Source: CAYFIW01 sp964500645
GTDB lineage: Bacteria; Chloroflexota; Dehalococcoidia; Lucifugimonadales; UBA826
NCBI GenBank assembly: GCA_964500645.1
Contig: CAZCOH010000004.1
Location: forward strand, 1 to 64,000
Direction: 5' to 3'
DNA: 64,000 bases
Numbering within the stretch: position 1 is the first letter of the stretch; each line of letters opens with the position of its first letter. The notes under the pieces were generated by a model that saw only the letters and a list, made by a program, of their open reading frames with translations, was not told where the DNA came from and ran no database searches. A program made the translations under genes and the position numbers. Shown piece by piece: positions 1-12,009 of this stretch.

Positions 1-54
1 AACCGGCGACAGCCTGCTTGGAAGGCAGGAACTCTACCGCTGAGTTACTCCCGC
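1..54 (-). tRNA. tRNA-Gly (anticodon TCC), partial
   Basis: On the minus strand the gene begins with GCGGGAG at base 54. It continues through a D-arm (AGTAACTCAGCGGTAGAG) and an anticodon stem-loop whose loop is CTTCCAA, giving anticodon TCC and hence glycine (GGA codons). The window ends inside the T-arm, so the 3' part is missing. The 5' strand of the acceptor stem and the D and anticodon arms fit a normal bacterial tRNA. Confidence 0.93.
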
Positions 55-217
55 TCAGTGTATTGATTTTAACCCTTATCTGAACCTAACGCCAATAATT
101 AATGTAGGTACCGTCAAATATTTAATGATCGGATTTGCCACATATGTAAAAAGGCGACCCAGTTTGATATATCTGACAAACATGTCACCGTTACTAAAGA
201 GCTAGCAGTTGTTAGGT

Positions 218-3031
218 CTATTTCATATTACCCCAATTGTTTCCAATCTTTGTTTCAACAGTAAGTGGAACGGAAAGTTGTATTGAGGAAGGCATTAATT
301 CTCCAACTATGGATTCCATTTCTGACATCTCTTCTTCTGGTACATCAAATATAAGCTCATCATGAACTTGCAAAATCATAGCTGATGCCATTTTGTTGTT
401 TTCAATAGCGTTCTGAATATTGATCATTGCAACTTTTATTATGTCGGCGGCTGTACCCTGTATAGGCATGTTGATGGCTGCTCGTTCAGCCTGACTCCTC
501 ATCCGGAAATTGCTTGCACTTATATCTGGTAAATATCTTCTCCTACCCAGTAAAGTTTCCACGTAACCTAGTTGTCGACACTGGACTTTCACGGAATCTA
601 GATATTCTTGTATTCCCTTGTATTTATCGAAATAAATATCTATAAATTGTTTCCCCTCTTTTAGAGTCAGGTCCGTCTGCCTGGTAATCCCGTGTGGGCT
701 TAAGCCATATATAACTCCGAAATTAAGTATTTTTGCTATACGTCTCATAGCGGGAGTTACTTCTGATAAGGGAATGTCGTACACGAGGGCACTTGTTGCA
801 CTATGTATATCTTCTCCATTGTTGAAGGCTTCAATTAGTCCTGGATCCTGCGAGAAATGCGCTAGAACTCTAAGCTCAATTTGTGAATAATCAGCAGCAA
901 GTAGCCTGGTATTCTCTCCTGAGATGAATGCTTCTCTTACCTTCTTCCCAAGTTCCGTTCTTACAGGTATATTTTGAAGATTAGGATCGTTACTAGATAG
1001 TCTTCCTGTTGTGGTCCCCGTTTGGCGATATGTAGTATGTATTTTCTCAGTTATTGGATTTACCATCTCAGGTAGTGCGTCCACATAGGTGGATTTTAAC
1101 TTAGAAATTTCTCTATGTTCTAGAATTCGGTTGAGAACCTCATAGGACCGTGGGTCAGATTCAGTTGCTTCACCCCTATCCAATAATCCTTTTAAATCGT
1201 CTAAAGATTGAGCATCAGTTGAGAACCCGCTTTTAGTCTTTCTTGTAGTAGGCAGTTTCAAATTTGAAAATAAAATATCGCTTAGCTGTTTTGGAGAATT
1301 TAAATTGAATTCATGTCCTATCAATTCGAACATGCCTTCTCTTATTTCGGATAAATGTTGGCCAAGAGTTTCGGACATATCTGACAATAAATGAGAATTT
1401 AAAGATACCCCATTAGTTTGAATTTTTATCAACACAGGTATCAGTGGTATTTCTACTTCTTCGAATAGGTCCAGTATTTCTTTTTGTTGTAGCTCTGATT
1501 TAAGTAGTCTGTACAATCTTTCCGTGTAATCAGCGTCAGCGGAGGCGTATGGTCCAGCTTTCTCAATTGGGACGTCAGCCATAGTTATTTGGCTGCGACC
1601 GCTACCGATTAATTCTGTAATGGGTGTCATTTCGAATCCAAAACATTCTAGTGAAAGTTCTTTGAGTCCGTAGTTCCTTCTGCCTCCTACATGAGCAGCA
1701 ATCATAGTGTCAAATTGAAGCCCTTTTACTATAACGTCATTTTGTTCCATTACTGAGACGTCAAAATTGGCATTATGCGCCCGTACGGGAACTTTTTCAT
1801 CGATAAAAATTGGTTTTAGTTTCTCCAAAACGGATTGTTTCTGAAGTTGATTTCCCTCTGAATGTCCGACTGGTATGTACCATGCTTTTCCTGGTTCAAC
1901 TGAAAAGGAAATTCCTACTAATTCACAATCGAATGGATTTAGTGAAGTGGTTTCGGTATCAAATGAGAACCCATAACCTGTGTTTATGGCTTGTAATACT
2001 TGGGTTAATGATTCAGGTGTTGTAACAACCTCATATTGACCATCAGTTTGCGTTTCTTTCGCAAACAAGGATAACTGGTTCACCGACTCAGTTGTTTCTG
2101 ATGAATTCAATTTATCAGATTTATCTGGGATCCTCGGTATTATCGAGTGAAATTCTAATTCAGTAAGTAGAGATACTATGTTTGAGCGGTCGTAGTCGCC
2201 GAATTTAGATGCCTCGTGATCTAAGGATACTGGCGCGTCTCTGACTATAGTTGTCAAAGTTCTGCTTTTTAGAGCTAGTTCCTTGTTCACCTCGAGAGAC
2301 GCTTTCGCTCTAGGTGGTTTAACAGACTCCAGGTTCTCAAATATCCCTTCGATAGAACCGTAGTCACTAAGCAAAGAAATAGCAGTTTTTATGCCTATGC
2401 CAGGAACACCTGGTATGTTGTCTGAGGCATCGCCCTGCAGAGCTTTTATTTCTGCTACGTATTCGGGACCTAGTCCCCCAAATCTCTCTTGAACAGCTGT
2501 TATGTTATATAGGTTTCTTTTTTGGAAGCTTGAGCTCATTAAAACCCTGACTTTTTCCGAAACGAGCTGCAGAGTATCTGAGTCGCCCGTAAGTATTAGA
2601 GTATCAAGTCCAGATTCTTGCGACTGAAAACTTAATGTGCCCAAAAGATCATCGGCTTCAAATCCTTCTAATTCGTATATAGGGACGTTAAAAGCTGACA
2701 TCAGTTGTCTGACCCTATCAAATTGGCCGCGTAGTTCTGGAGGTGTTGGGGCGCGATGCGCTTTGTATTCATCAAACATTTTATGCCTAAATGTAGGATA
2801 TGGAAGGTCAAATGTGATTATCACGTGACTTGGGTTCCATTCATCAAGAGTTCTTAGAAATGCGTTTGCAAACCCATATACTCCTCTAACGTCCTCACCC
2901 GTTGAACTTACTGTTAGAGGATGTTGTATAGCGTGGAACGATCTATGAACCAAAGCGTGACCATCTATCAGGATGAGGAGTTCGTTATTATTAACTTCTT
3001 TTGTTACGAAGGGTCGTTCACTGTTTGTCAT
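218..3031 (-). CDS. polA: DNA polymerase I
   Basis: A 937-residue family A DNA polymerase, the usual full length, for gap filling in repair and Okazaki fragment maturation. The order is an N-terminal 5' nuclease (about 1-310), a 3'-5' exonuclease (about 340-520) and the polymerase domain (about 545-937). The exonuclease keeps its acidic motifs (DTETTSL near residue 358, AHNANFD, and SADADYTERL), so proofreading is probably active. Polymerase motif A (DYSQIELR, about 715) and motif C (QVHDELIFD, about 887) are intact. It is the last gene of a long minus-strand run that starts behind a SAM riboswitch, 63 nt after the YcaQ-like gene. The Shine-Dalgarno site is weak. I see no clear terminator in the 160 bases after it. 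Confidence 0.98.
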   Translation of the reverse strand: MTNSERPFVTKEVNNNELLILIDGHALVHRSFHAIQHPLTVSSTGEDVRGVYGFANAFLRTLDEWNPSHVIITFDLPYPTFRHKMFDEYKAHRAPTPPELRGQFDRVRQLMSAFNVPIYELEGFEADDLLGTLSFQSQESGLDTLILTGDSDTLQLVSEKVRVLMSSSFQKRNLYNITAVQERFGGLGPEYVAEIKALQGDASDNIPGVPGIGIKTAISLLSDYGSIEGIFENLESVKPPRAKASLEVNKELALKSRTLTTIVRDAPVSLDHEASKFGDYDRSNIVSLLTELEFHSIIPRIPDKSDKLNSSETTESVNQLSLFAKETQTDGQYEVVTTPESLTQVLQAINTGYGFSFDTETTSLNPFDCELVGISFSVEPGKAWYIPVGHSEGNQLQKQSVLEKLKPIFIDEKVPVRAHNANFDVSVMEQNDVIVKGLQFDTMIAAHVGGRRNYGLKELSLECFGFEMTPITELIGSGRSQITMADVPIEKAGPYASADADYTERLYRLLKSELQQKEILDLFEEVEIPLIPVLIKIQTNGVSLNSHLLSDMSETLGQHLSEIREGMFELIGHEFNLNSPKQLSDILFSNLKLPTTRKTKSGFSTDAQSLDDLKGLLDRGEATESDPRSYEVLNRILEHREISKLKSTYVDALPEMVNPITEKIHTTYRQTGTTTGRLSSNDPNLQNIPVRTELGKKVREAFISGENTRLLAADYSQIELRVLAHFSQDPGLIEAFNNGEDIHSATSALVYDIPLSEVTPAMRRIAKILNFGVIYGLSPHGITRQTDLTLKEGKQFIDIYFDKYKGIQEYLDSVKVQCRQLGYVETLLGRRRYLPDISASNFRMRSQAERAAINMPIQGTAADIIKVAMINIQNAIENNKMASAMILQVHDELIFDVPEEEMSEMESIVGELMPSSIQLSVPLTVETKIGNNWGNMK

Positions 3032-3094
3032 AACATTCTCACTTATTCAATAAGCAACCTTATTAGTTAGATATTGGTATTTCTGATCTGGATT

Positions 3095-4333
3095 TTAAAA
3101 TTCACCTTCCAATTTCTTATTGAAAGACTGGTTACCGATCTTATCAAACTCAATGTTTTTTACTTCATGGAACTCTAGGAAACGCTTCAAAGCATTTGCT
3201 GTGTCTTTAATCAATCTTTCGGTTGGATTCACTTTTTTCTCTAAATGTATTGATCTTATAAACATAGTTTTGGAAACTCTATCCAACTTAGGATCCAGAC
3301 GCCCCACCAAATTTCCATTGTGTAGTATTGGCAAGCTAAAGTATCCCCATTTCCTCATATGTTTGGGTTTGTAGCATTCAAGAACCTGATTAAATCCGAA
3401 TAGCGATACGTCTCTGCCACGTGCCCAAAATAAGCTATCAAAAGGGCTTAATAATGTTGTCCTTTGTGCCAGATGTTCTCCTTCAGAGATTTTTTGGAGT
3501 AGTTCTAAATTGCTTTTATGGATTAGAAACTCTTGTTGGTGCCCAGATGAATTTATTCCTTTGATTTCCACTGCTAGGCCTTGGTCAATTAGCTTTATCA
3601 GGTGTGGTCTGGCCGTGTTTCTCTTCATATGTGTATAATCTGCCACTTGCTGATGTGAACATATACCCGTAGCTATAAGAGATTTTTCCAGGTCATGTAA
3701 TATTGATTCCTCCATGGATACGGGTTTGGAAATCACATTTTTGGGGATATGTTTCTCAGTGTCGTCATAGACTCTTTGGAAATTAACTCGGTCTGAAATG
3801 ACAACTTTTCCAGAATCATATAAATATTCAAGCGCTCTTTTCTGTGGCTTCCAATCCCACCAAGGACCTCTTTTTTTGTCTGAGTTATTGAAATTGGAAG
3901 TTTTTTGGGGACCTTCGTTCTGGATAATGTTGAAAACATTTTCTGCAAGTGCGCGGTTTGATTCCAAAGAGCCCCACTCATTCCAGCGCCTCGATTTCAT
4001 TTGCTCGTGAATTTTCATGTGTGGCTTTCTATATGTGAATTCAGAGATTGGTATGATGCATGCAGCGTGATACCAATATTCGATGAATTTCTTATTTTTT
4101 CCATAACAAAGTTCATCAAGTATTTCGGTGGAATAGTTGTCTATACGACTCCATAGAGCTACATAGTGGCTTCTACGTACCATTTGCAATGTATCTATCT
4201 GTAAAGCCCGAATTCTTTCCATCACCCGCAGGATAGTTTCTGTTGGAGACTCTGTATGATGTTTCTCAAGGCCTGATAATCTTTGGCTTTCCAATATTGT
4301 CTTTTTAATCACATCTAGTGGAAAAACATTCAT
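3095..4333 (-). CDS. YcaQ/AlkZ-like winged-helix DNA glycosylase
   Basis: A 412-residue member of the HTH_42 (crosslink-repair glycosylase YcaQ/AlkZ) family. The N-terminal signature is clear: LQIDTLQMVRRSHYVALWSR followed by an EYWYHAACIIP-like stretch. Family members excise alkylated bases or unhook interstrand crosslinks. The gene lies 7 nt after the phosphohexomutase and upstream of polA, so a repair role fits the neighbour. Which lesion it acts on cannot be told from the sequence. No strong ribosome binding site is visible, and translational coupling to the upstream gene is likely. Confidence 0.85.
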   Translation of the reverse strand: MNVFPLDVIKKTILESQRLSGLEKHHTESPTETILRVMERIRALQIDTLQMVRRSHYVALWSRIDNYSTEILDELCYGKNKKFIEYWYHAACIIPISEFTYRKPHMKIHEQMKSRRWNEWGSLESNRALAENVFNIIQNEGPQKTSNFNNSDKKRGPWWDWKPQKRALEYLYDSGKVVISDRVNFQRVYDDTEKHIPKNVISKPVSMEESILHDLEKSLIATGICSHQQVADYTHMKRNTARPHLIKLIDQGLAVEIKGINSSGHQQEFLIHKSNLELLQKISEGEHLAQRTTLLSPFDSLFWARGRDVSLFGFNQVLECYKPKHMRKWGYFSLPILHNGNLVGRLDPKLDRVSKTMFIRSIHLEKKVNPTERLIKDTANALKRFLEFHEVKNIEFDKIGNQSFNKKLEGEF

Positions 4334-4340
4334 ATTCAGT

Positions 4341-5762
4341 CTAGATCTCAGTTATATCTCTACATGCAGAAATCAGTGTTTCTACTGACTCTTGTGAGTC
4401 TGATTCAGCATAAATACGTAGCAAAGGCTCCGTACCAGAAAAACGTATCAAGGCCCAGGATTCATTATCCAATACAAACCTGTATCCGTCACGAGTATCG
4501 ATTTCAAAAACCTTATAACCTGCCAATGCGGGCGGTGCGAACTCAGAAACTCGTTTTATTATCGCTTCTTTTTGATTTTGATTGAATGAGACATCGATTC
4601 GGTTATAAAAATGTTTTCCGACTTTTTGGTCTAGATGATCCAATAATTCACTTGGGTTTTTACCTGTCTTCACCATCATGTCTAGTATAAATAATGCTGA
4701 AAGTATTCCATCTCTTTCCGGGATGTGGCCCCGGAATGCATAGCCGCCACTTTCTTCCCCTGCTGCAATTGCATCTTCTTCCATCATCACTGGCCCTAGG
4801 TGTTTGAATCCGACAGGTGTATCCAAAACCGGAACATCGTAGATTTCGCCCAGCTTGTTGATCATGTTAGTCATAGTGATAGACCTAACAAGAGGCCCTT
4901 TCATGTTAAGACCTTCCATCATGTGAAGACAGATGAGTGCAAACGTATGTAACGTGGATATGTAATTGCTATCTTCATCTACCAATCCCAAGCGATCCGC
5001 GTCTCCATCAGTGGCGAGTCCAACATCTCCATTTACGTCCGATATTTTGGATTTGAGTAGACTGAGATTTTGCTCTATGGGTTCAGGTTGTATCATGCCT
5101 GGAAATGAAGGATTAATATCAGAACGTATCTCAAATACCCTTGTGGACCCACCTTCAAGAATCGTGGAAAGATACTTTGACCCCGATCCATGCATAGAGT
5201 CCACAACTACATTTAAACCGGCACTACGTATTTCGTTCAAACTGACCATTCCAGCTATGTGATTTAAATATGTGGGTTCGGGGTTGATCATTTCAATGAG
5301 GCCGTTGTCCAATCCTTTTTGAAGGACTAGCGATGTGTATTTACGGCTTTTTTCTATGATTTCTATCTCTGATTCTAATTCTTCAACTATGTCTGTGGAC
5401 GCACTTCCGCCGTACGCCGGTTTAAATTTGAACCCATTCCACTCAGCTGGATTGTGACTTGCTGTAATTACTACTCCAGCTCCGCACTCTCTTGCTACTA
5501 GGTTGTAGCTAACTACTGGAGTTGGCGCAGATCGGTCACAAAGTAGCACCGGTATTTCGTTACCTGCTAGGACTTCAGCTACTGCTGACGCAAAATCCTT
5601 TGAACCGAATCGAGTGTCATAGCCTATGATTATGCCACTGTCGTGAATATTGTGGGATTTCATGTAATTAGCTACTGCCTGACTACATAACCTAACATTC
5701 TCGAACGTAAAATTATCAGCTATAAGATCTCTCCAGCCGTCTGTTCCAAATTTTATAGCCAT
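4341..5762 (-). CDS. Alpha-D-phosphohexomutase (phosphoglucomutase/phosphomannomutase)
   Basis: A 473-residue phosphohexomutase that interconverts hexose 1- and 6-phosphates. All four family motifs are present: the phosphoserine loop ASHNPAEWNG (Ser near residue 102), the metal loop DGDADRLG, the sugar-binding loop GEESGGY, and the phosphate-binding loop RFSGTEPLLR near the C-terminus. The length is normal. It follows metK by 23 nt and precedes the YcaQ-like gene by 7 nt on the same strand. Whether glucose or mannose phosphates (or glucosamine phosphates) are the main substrate is not decided by these motifs. Confidence 0.93.
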   Translation of the reverse strand: MAIKFGTDGWRDLIADNFTFENVRLCSQAVANYMKSHNIHDSGIIIGYDTRFGSKDFASAVAEVLAGNEIPVLLCDRSAPTPVVSYNLVARECGAGVVITASHNPAEWNGFKFKPAYGGSASTDIVEELESEIEIIEKSRKYTSLVLQKGLDNGLIEMINPEPTYLNHIAGMVSLNEIRSAGLNVVVDSMHGSGSKYLSTILEGGSTRVFEIRSDINPSFPGMIQPEPIEQNLSLLKSKISDVNGDVGLATDGDADRLGLVDEDSNYISTLHTFALICLHMMEGLNMKGPLVRSITMTNMINKLGEIYDVPVLDTPVGFKHLGPVMMEEDAIAAGEESGGYAFRGHIPERDGILSALFILDMMVKTGKNPSELLDHLDQKVGKHFYNRIDVSFNQNQKEAIIKRVSEFAPPALAGYKVFEIDTRDGYRFVLDNESWALIRFSGTEPLLRIYAESDSQESVETLISACRDITEI

Positions 5763-5785
5763 TAAATTTTAGTTCCTAAAATGTC

Positions 5786-6997
5786 TTATATCCCAGCATC
5801 CTTTCTAATATCTTCAGACCTGTCAGTGTTCTCCCAAGGAAGTTGAAGATCGTCTCGACCAAAATGTCCGTAGGCAGCGGTTTGTTTATATATTGGTCTT
5901 CTGAGGTCGAGGTCCTTGATTATGGCTCCAGGACGAAGATCAAAATGTGTTTTTACCAGACGATCAATTTCTTCGTTAGATATATTATTAGTCCCGAAAG
6001 TTTCAACGGATACAGAAATTGGAGCGGAAACCCCAATGGCGTATGAGACCTGTACTTCAGCCCTTGAGGCGACACCGGCAGCGACTAGGTTTTTTGCTAC
6101 CCATCGTGCGGCGTAAGCGGCAGATCTATCAACCTTAGTCGGATCCTTTCCAGAGAACGCACCTCCACCATGGCGTGCCATTCCCCCATATGTATCCACC
6201 AAAATTTTCCTTCCTGTGAGTCCGGTGTCCCCAACTGGACCACCTATTACAAATCTACCCGAAGGATTTACGAAGAATTGAGTATCTATCAATAGATTTT
6301 CAGGGATAATAGATTTGGCAACTTCGTTAATAAGATCCTTCGTTATAGTTTCGTTATCAACCTCTTCTGAGTGTTGGTTGCTTAGTAAAACTGTATGGAC
6401 TCTTTTCGGGGTGCCATTAGAATATTCTATAGTTACTTGCGACTTACCATCCGGTCTCAAATAAGGTAGCTTTCCGTTTTTTCTTACCTCTGCGAGCTTT
6501 TGAGTCAGTTTGTGGGAAAGTGCCATAGGTAATGGCATTAAATCCGGGGTTTCGTCGCAAGCAAATCCGACCATCATACCTTGGTCTCCAGCTCCTAAAC
6601 TCTCGACTTCATCGTCTGTTATGTTGCTCTTTCTTGCTTCCAGAGCTGTGCTCACTCCAGCTGATATATCAGATGATTGTTCATCTATGGCCACCATCAC
6701 GCCACAGGATTTATAGTCAAAGCCAAAAGAAGGGTCTGTGTATCCAATATCTCTGATGGTTTCTCTAACTAGGGCCGGTATATCGACATAACCTGAGGAA
6801 ATGCTAATTTCTCCCATTACGACCACAAGACCAGTAGTACATGAAACTTCACATGCTACACGTGCACGAGGGTCCAAGGTTAGCATGGCGTCAAGTACGC
6901 CATCCGATATTTGATCACATATTTTGTCAGGATGTCCTTCAGTTACCGATTCAGATGTGAAAAGGTAAGATGAAGACTCCATAAAACTTGAACTCAT
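5786..6997 (-). CDS. metK: S-adenosylmethionine synthetase
   Basis: A 403-residue methionine adenosyltransferase, making SAM from methionine and ATP. The signature [16 protein letters not shown] lies near residues 21-36, and the glycine-rich loop [19 protein letters not shown] is intact. A GGAG site 8 nt before the ATG supports the start. The gene follows ahcY in the minus-strand unit that opens with a SAM-I riboswitch, so SAM probably represses its own synthesis. The co-transcribed neighbours clear MTA and SAH, the two by-products of SAM use. Confidence 0.98.
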   Translation of the reverse strand: MSSSFMESSSYLFTSESVTEGHPDKICDQISDGVLDAMLTLDPRARVACEVSCTTGLVVVMGEISISSGYVDIPALVRETIRDIGYTDPSFGFDYKSCGVMVAIDEQSSDISAGVSTALEARKSNITDDEVESLGAGDQGMMVGFACDETPDLMPLPMALSHKLTQKLAEVRKNGKLPYLRPDGKSQVTIEYSNGTPKRVHTVLLSNQHSEEVDNETITKDLINEVAKSIIPENLLIDTQFFVNPSGRFVIGGPVGDTGLTGRKILVDTYGGMARHGGGAFSGKDPTKVDRSAAYAARWVAKNLVAAGVASRAEVQVSYAIGVSAPISVSVETFGTNNISNEEIDRLVKTHFDLRPGAIIKDLDLRRPIYKQTAAYGHFGRDDLQLPWENTDRSEDIRKDAGI

Positions 6998-7034
6998 TGG
7001 TTTCTACTCCAGATTTTAATTTCCCTAAATTCTT

Positions 7035-9277
<2,243 letters not shown>

Positions 9278-9280
9278 GGT

Positions 9281-9634
9281 TTATAAATCTGTGCCTGTAC
9301 TAGTCGGATATCCTCTCTCAACCCATGTTGGAGTTCCCTCCTCAACGTTGTAGAGGCGATCAGAATCTAAACCCATTGCAGCTGCCATTTCACATGCCAG
9401 CCCACTCCTTACGCCAGCTGCACATATGAATAATAATTTCTTGTCTTCGGGAAGCTCTTCAATTCTGGCTAGTATGTCATCAACTGTAATAAACAGAGCT
9501 CCTTCAACGTGCCCTTCTAGATATTCATCCATGCGCCTGACATCGACAAAGGCATAATCATCGTTTCCGTGAAGCTCTGATGCCTCATCCACACTTATTC
9601 TGTTGTAAGGTTCACCTTCAACTTGTCTTGGCAT
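9281..9634 (-). CDS. Rhodanese-like single-domain sulfurtransferase
   Basis: A 117-residue single rhodanese domain. The active-site loop reads CAAGVRS with the cysteine near residue 70, and the CDC25-like start FVDVRRMDEYLEGHVEGA is typical. Such proteins carry persulfide sulfur between partners. A strong GGGAGGT site precedes the ATG. It lies between the MTA phosphorylase and the PfkB kinase in the SAM-recycling unit, which suggests a job in sulfur handling of that pathway. The partner is unknown. Confidence 0.92.
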   Translation of the reverse strand: MPRQVEGEPYNRISVDEASELHGNDDYAFVDVRRMDEYLEGHVEGALFITVDDILARIEELPEDKKLLFICAAGVRSGLACEMAAAMGLDSDRLYNVEEGTPTWVERGYPTSTGTDL

Positions 9635-9648
9635 AATAATCTACCTCC

Positions 9649-10527
9649 CTATTTTCTATCAATATATTTATTAAGTATAAGTTGAATTTTGTTTACAGAT
9701 TCTGATTCTGATTCTGATTTAGTGATTATGGAACCTTCGAGAGAGGACCCGCACGTGCAATTCCTTGATGACTCAAGATTATTCGCTATTTTAAGAATGA
9801 TATTTTTAGACACTTCACTATTCTTGTTTAAGTTATTCACTACCATATCTGCTGTAACGTCTCTTTCATCTGATTTCCACGAATCATAATCAGTGACCAT
9901 CGCTATTATCGAATAGCATATTTCCGATTCACGAGCGAGCCTTGCCTCTGGCATTGCTGTCATTCCAATTATGTGTGCTCCCCAATTTTTGTATAGCTGC
10001 GATTCAGCCCTCGTTGAAAATTGAGGACCCTCAATGACTATACATGTTCCCCCATCATGCAATCTGGGTTTGTCCCATAAACCATTTGATAGGATTTGCT
10101 CTCTCAAGTCAGGGCAGAATGGGTCACTTAAATTTACATGAGCGACGATTCCGTTACCAAAGTAAGAGTTCAATCTGTTTTTTGTTATGTCTATCAATTG
10201 GTCTGGTATTACCACATCAAGTGGTTGAATTTTTTGATCAAGACTCCCAACAGCGGATATGGATATTATTCTCTCGCTATTGAGTGATTTCAATGCATAT
10301 ATGTTGGCTGCGTAAGGGACCTCGCTTGGTAAGAGTTCATGCTTTACACCGTGTCTCGGAATAAAGGCGACTCTAGTGCTGTTTATTTCGCCAACTGCTA
10401 TTTCAGCACTTGGCTTACCAAAAGGAGTATTTATCTGAAGGTATTGGGCGTTTCGTAGCTCTGAAAGGCTGTAGAACCCAGATCCTCCGATGAATGCAAG
10501 GTCTATTTTTTCATTTTGTACAGACAT
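9649..10527 (-). CDS. mtnP: 5'-methylthioadenosine phosphorylase family protein
   Basis: A 292-residue PNP/MTAP-family enzyme that splits methylthioadenosine into adenine and 5-methylthioribose 1-phosphate. Motifs seen are GGSGFYSL at the N-terminus, PRHG, EGPQFSTRAES and GMTAMPEARLARE. It is first behind a SAM-I riboswitch, as expected for MTA clearance. The C-terminal tail carries a short SESESES run and two close cysteines (CTCG) whose role is unclear. There is no good Shine-Dalgarno site between the terminator hairpin and the ATG. The nearest GGAG lies in the right half of the terminator stem. Confidence 0.93.
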   Translation of the reverse strand: MSVQNEKIDLAFIGGSGFYSLSELRNAQYLQINTPFGKPSAEIAVGEINSTRVAFIPRHGVKHELLPSEVPYAANIYALKSLNSERIISISAVGSLDQKIQPLDVVIPDQLIDITKNRLNSYFGNGIVAHVNLSDPFCPDLREQILSNGLWDKPRLHDGGTCIVIEGPQFSTRAESQLYKNWGAHIIGMTAMPEARLARESEICYSIIAMVTDYDSWKSDERDVTADMVVNNLNKNSEVSKNIILKIANNLESSRNCTCGSSLEGSIITKSESESESVNKIQLILNKYIDRK

Positions 10528-10539
10528 TGAAATTGAAGT

Positions 10540-10568
10540 AAAAAAAACTTCTCCAAAGAGGAGAAGTT
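10540..10568 (-). terminator. Intrinsic terminator of the SAM riboswitch
   Basis: On the minus strand a 9-bp perfect stem (AACTTCTCC with GGAGAAGTT, loop of 5) is followed by a run of eight T. It lies between the SAM-I aptamer and the mtnP start, the classic position for an OFF-type transcriptional riboswitch expression platform. Confidence 0.92.
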
Positions 10569-10585
10569 ACTATTTCATATAACCG

Positions 10586-10731
10586 TCTCATCTGTCGGAT
10601 AAATCCGTTGGAATTGGCACCGTTCGTTCCCTATAAAGCACGTTTGTAATTTTCATAAACTTTCTGTGCAATGCTTGGGAGCCGGTTGCCGGGTCTCTAA
10701 GGGCCAGTCCCTGAACCTCTCTGGATAAGAG
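10586..10731 (-). promoter_or_regulatory. SAM-I (S-box) riboswitch aptamer
   Basis: The minus strand carries the S-box core in order: CTTATCCAGAG, AGGGACTGGCCC, GACCCGGCAACCGG, then GGTGCCAATTCC. P1 can form between TCTTATC near 10723-10729 and GATGAGA at 10586-10592, with one G-U pair. Bound SAM would stabilise P1 and allow the downstream terminator to form, switching off mtnP, the rhodanese, pfkB, ahcY and metK. Boundaries are approximate by a few bases. Confidence 0.95.
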
Positions 10732-10756
10732 TGTGTATTAAATTTTTAATAAAAAA

Positions 10757-10785
10757 ATCGTACAGATGTATAGTTTATCAGTCAA
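10757..10785 (-). promoter_or_regulatory. Sigma70-like promoter of the SAM-recycling unit
   Basis: Reading the minus strand, TTGACT is followed after exactly 17 bases by TACGAT, about 25 bases before the riboswitch begins. Both hexamers are close to consensus and the spacing is ideal. It lies in the 75-base gap after the phosphofructokinase gene. Confidence 0.75.
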
Positions 10786-10805
10786 CAAGTTTTGGGATTG
10801 TTCAT

Positions 10806-11990
10806 TTAAATCAATGGACTATTTGGAGGGCAAAATTTTTGCCCAATTAGAGGTTCTAAATATGTTTTGAATTCCTTGGATATATTCCCGGCGCTATCAG
10901 GTGCAAAATTACTAGGCAGTGTACGAACTGCGCCTGCGACTTTTGACAATGGGGCTAATTCTGTATCGCATGTGTAAGAATTTGTATCTTTTCGGACTAA
11001 ACTTACTATTTTTTCTGTTTCGCCAGAGTGCGCTGCTTCTACAGCCTTCATGCCTACTAGGTGGGCCTCACTAGAATCTGTTGAAGATATTGTATCCATC
11101 AATGATCTTTGTATTGTTCCTGGTTTTTCGTATCTACAACGGATACCTAGACGCTTAGATACCTGTTCAGCTAGGTGTCTAATAGGGCTTTCATAATAGG
11201 CGTGACCAAAGTCGTCAATGAACCATGGCGATTTGTTTTTGCCTACTGGCCCATCAGAACTTCTTATGTTCTCAGAGAGAACGCCTACCGCGTAACCATG
11301 AGTTCTGTAGGCTGCTTCTATCTGTATTAGAAACAAATTTTCGTCGAATGTTATCTCAGGGATTCCTACAAAATGTGGAGGGTCATAGGAAGAGTTTTTA
11401 TACATGGAGGCGGCAGCTGGTAGCCATCCTGCATCTCTTCCCATTACCTCTATTAAAGTTATAGGAGCAGAGTCTCCCATACTCGCGGCGTCTAGTCCTG
11501 CGCCGAATGTAGCCTGGGCGACAAAACGTGCAGTAGATCCATATCCAGGAGAGTGGTCAGTCTCTGTTAAGTCATTATCGATAGTCTTGGGCACATTAAC
11601 CACTTTTAATTCGTATCCTAGTTCTTTGGCAGTTTGGCTGAGAGTCAGTCCGGTTTCCGCTGAATCATTCCCTCCAATAATGTGGAGAATCCCTATGTTG
11701 TGCCTATCAAAAACATTGAAAATGGGTTCAATATCGTCATGTTGTAACTTGTGCCTGGTTGATCCAAGCGCGGCCGCAGGCAAAATGTCAAGGAAATTCA
11801 TTTGTTGGTCAGAAATTTCTGTTAAATCGGGAATTCTGCCGTTTATGAGGCCTTCCATGCCATGATCTGCACCATAAATTCTGCTTTCTGGCAAAATTTT
11901 TCTGGCCGCTCTGATAATTCCAGCCAGACTTCTATTAATTACGGCTGTGCAGCCCCCAGACTGCATGACCATCAAGTTTCTAGAAGGCAT
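10806..11990 (-). CDS. 6-phosphofructokinase, PPi-dependent type
   Basis: A 394-residue phosphofructokinase. The catalytic motif PKTIDND (near 134) has the Pro-Lys form of PPi-using enzymes rather than the GTIDND of ATP enzymes. The substrate loop reads GGNDS (near 104), where PPi enzymes usually have GGDDS and ATP enzymes GGDGS. The second Asp thus matches the PPi type, while the first Asp is Asn. The motif MGRDAGWLP is intact. It ends the minus-strand run from galE through the ligase and the dehalogenase, 19 nt after the latter. It is probably reversible in glycolysis and gluconeogenesis. Confidence 0.88.
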   Translation of the reverse strand: MPSRNLMVMQSGGCTAVINRSLAGIIRAARKILPESRIYGADHGMEGLINGRIPDLTEISDQQMNFLDILPAAALGSTRHKLQHDDIEPIFNVFDRHNIGILHIIGGNDSAETGLTLSQTAKELGYELKVVNVPKTIDNDLTETDHSPGYGSTARFVAQATFGAGLDAASMGDSAPITLIEVMGRDAGWLPAAASMYKNSSYDPPHFVGIPEITFDENLFLIQIEAAYRTHGYAVGVLSENIRSSDGPVGKNKSPWFIDDFGHAYYESPIRHLAEQVSKRLGIRCRYEKPGTIQRSLMDTISSTDSSEAHLVGMKAVEAAHSGETEKIVSLVRKDTNSYTCDTELAPLSKVAGAVRTLPSNFAPDSAGNISKEFKTYLEPLIGQKFCPPNSPLI

Positions 11991-12009
11991 TCTTGATAAA
12001 TCGCATTTT

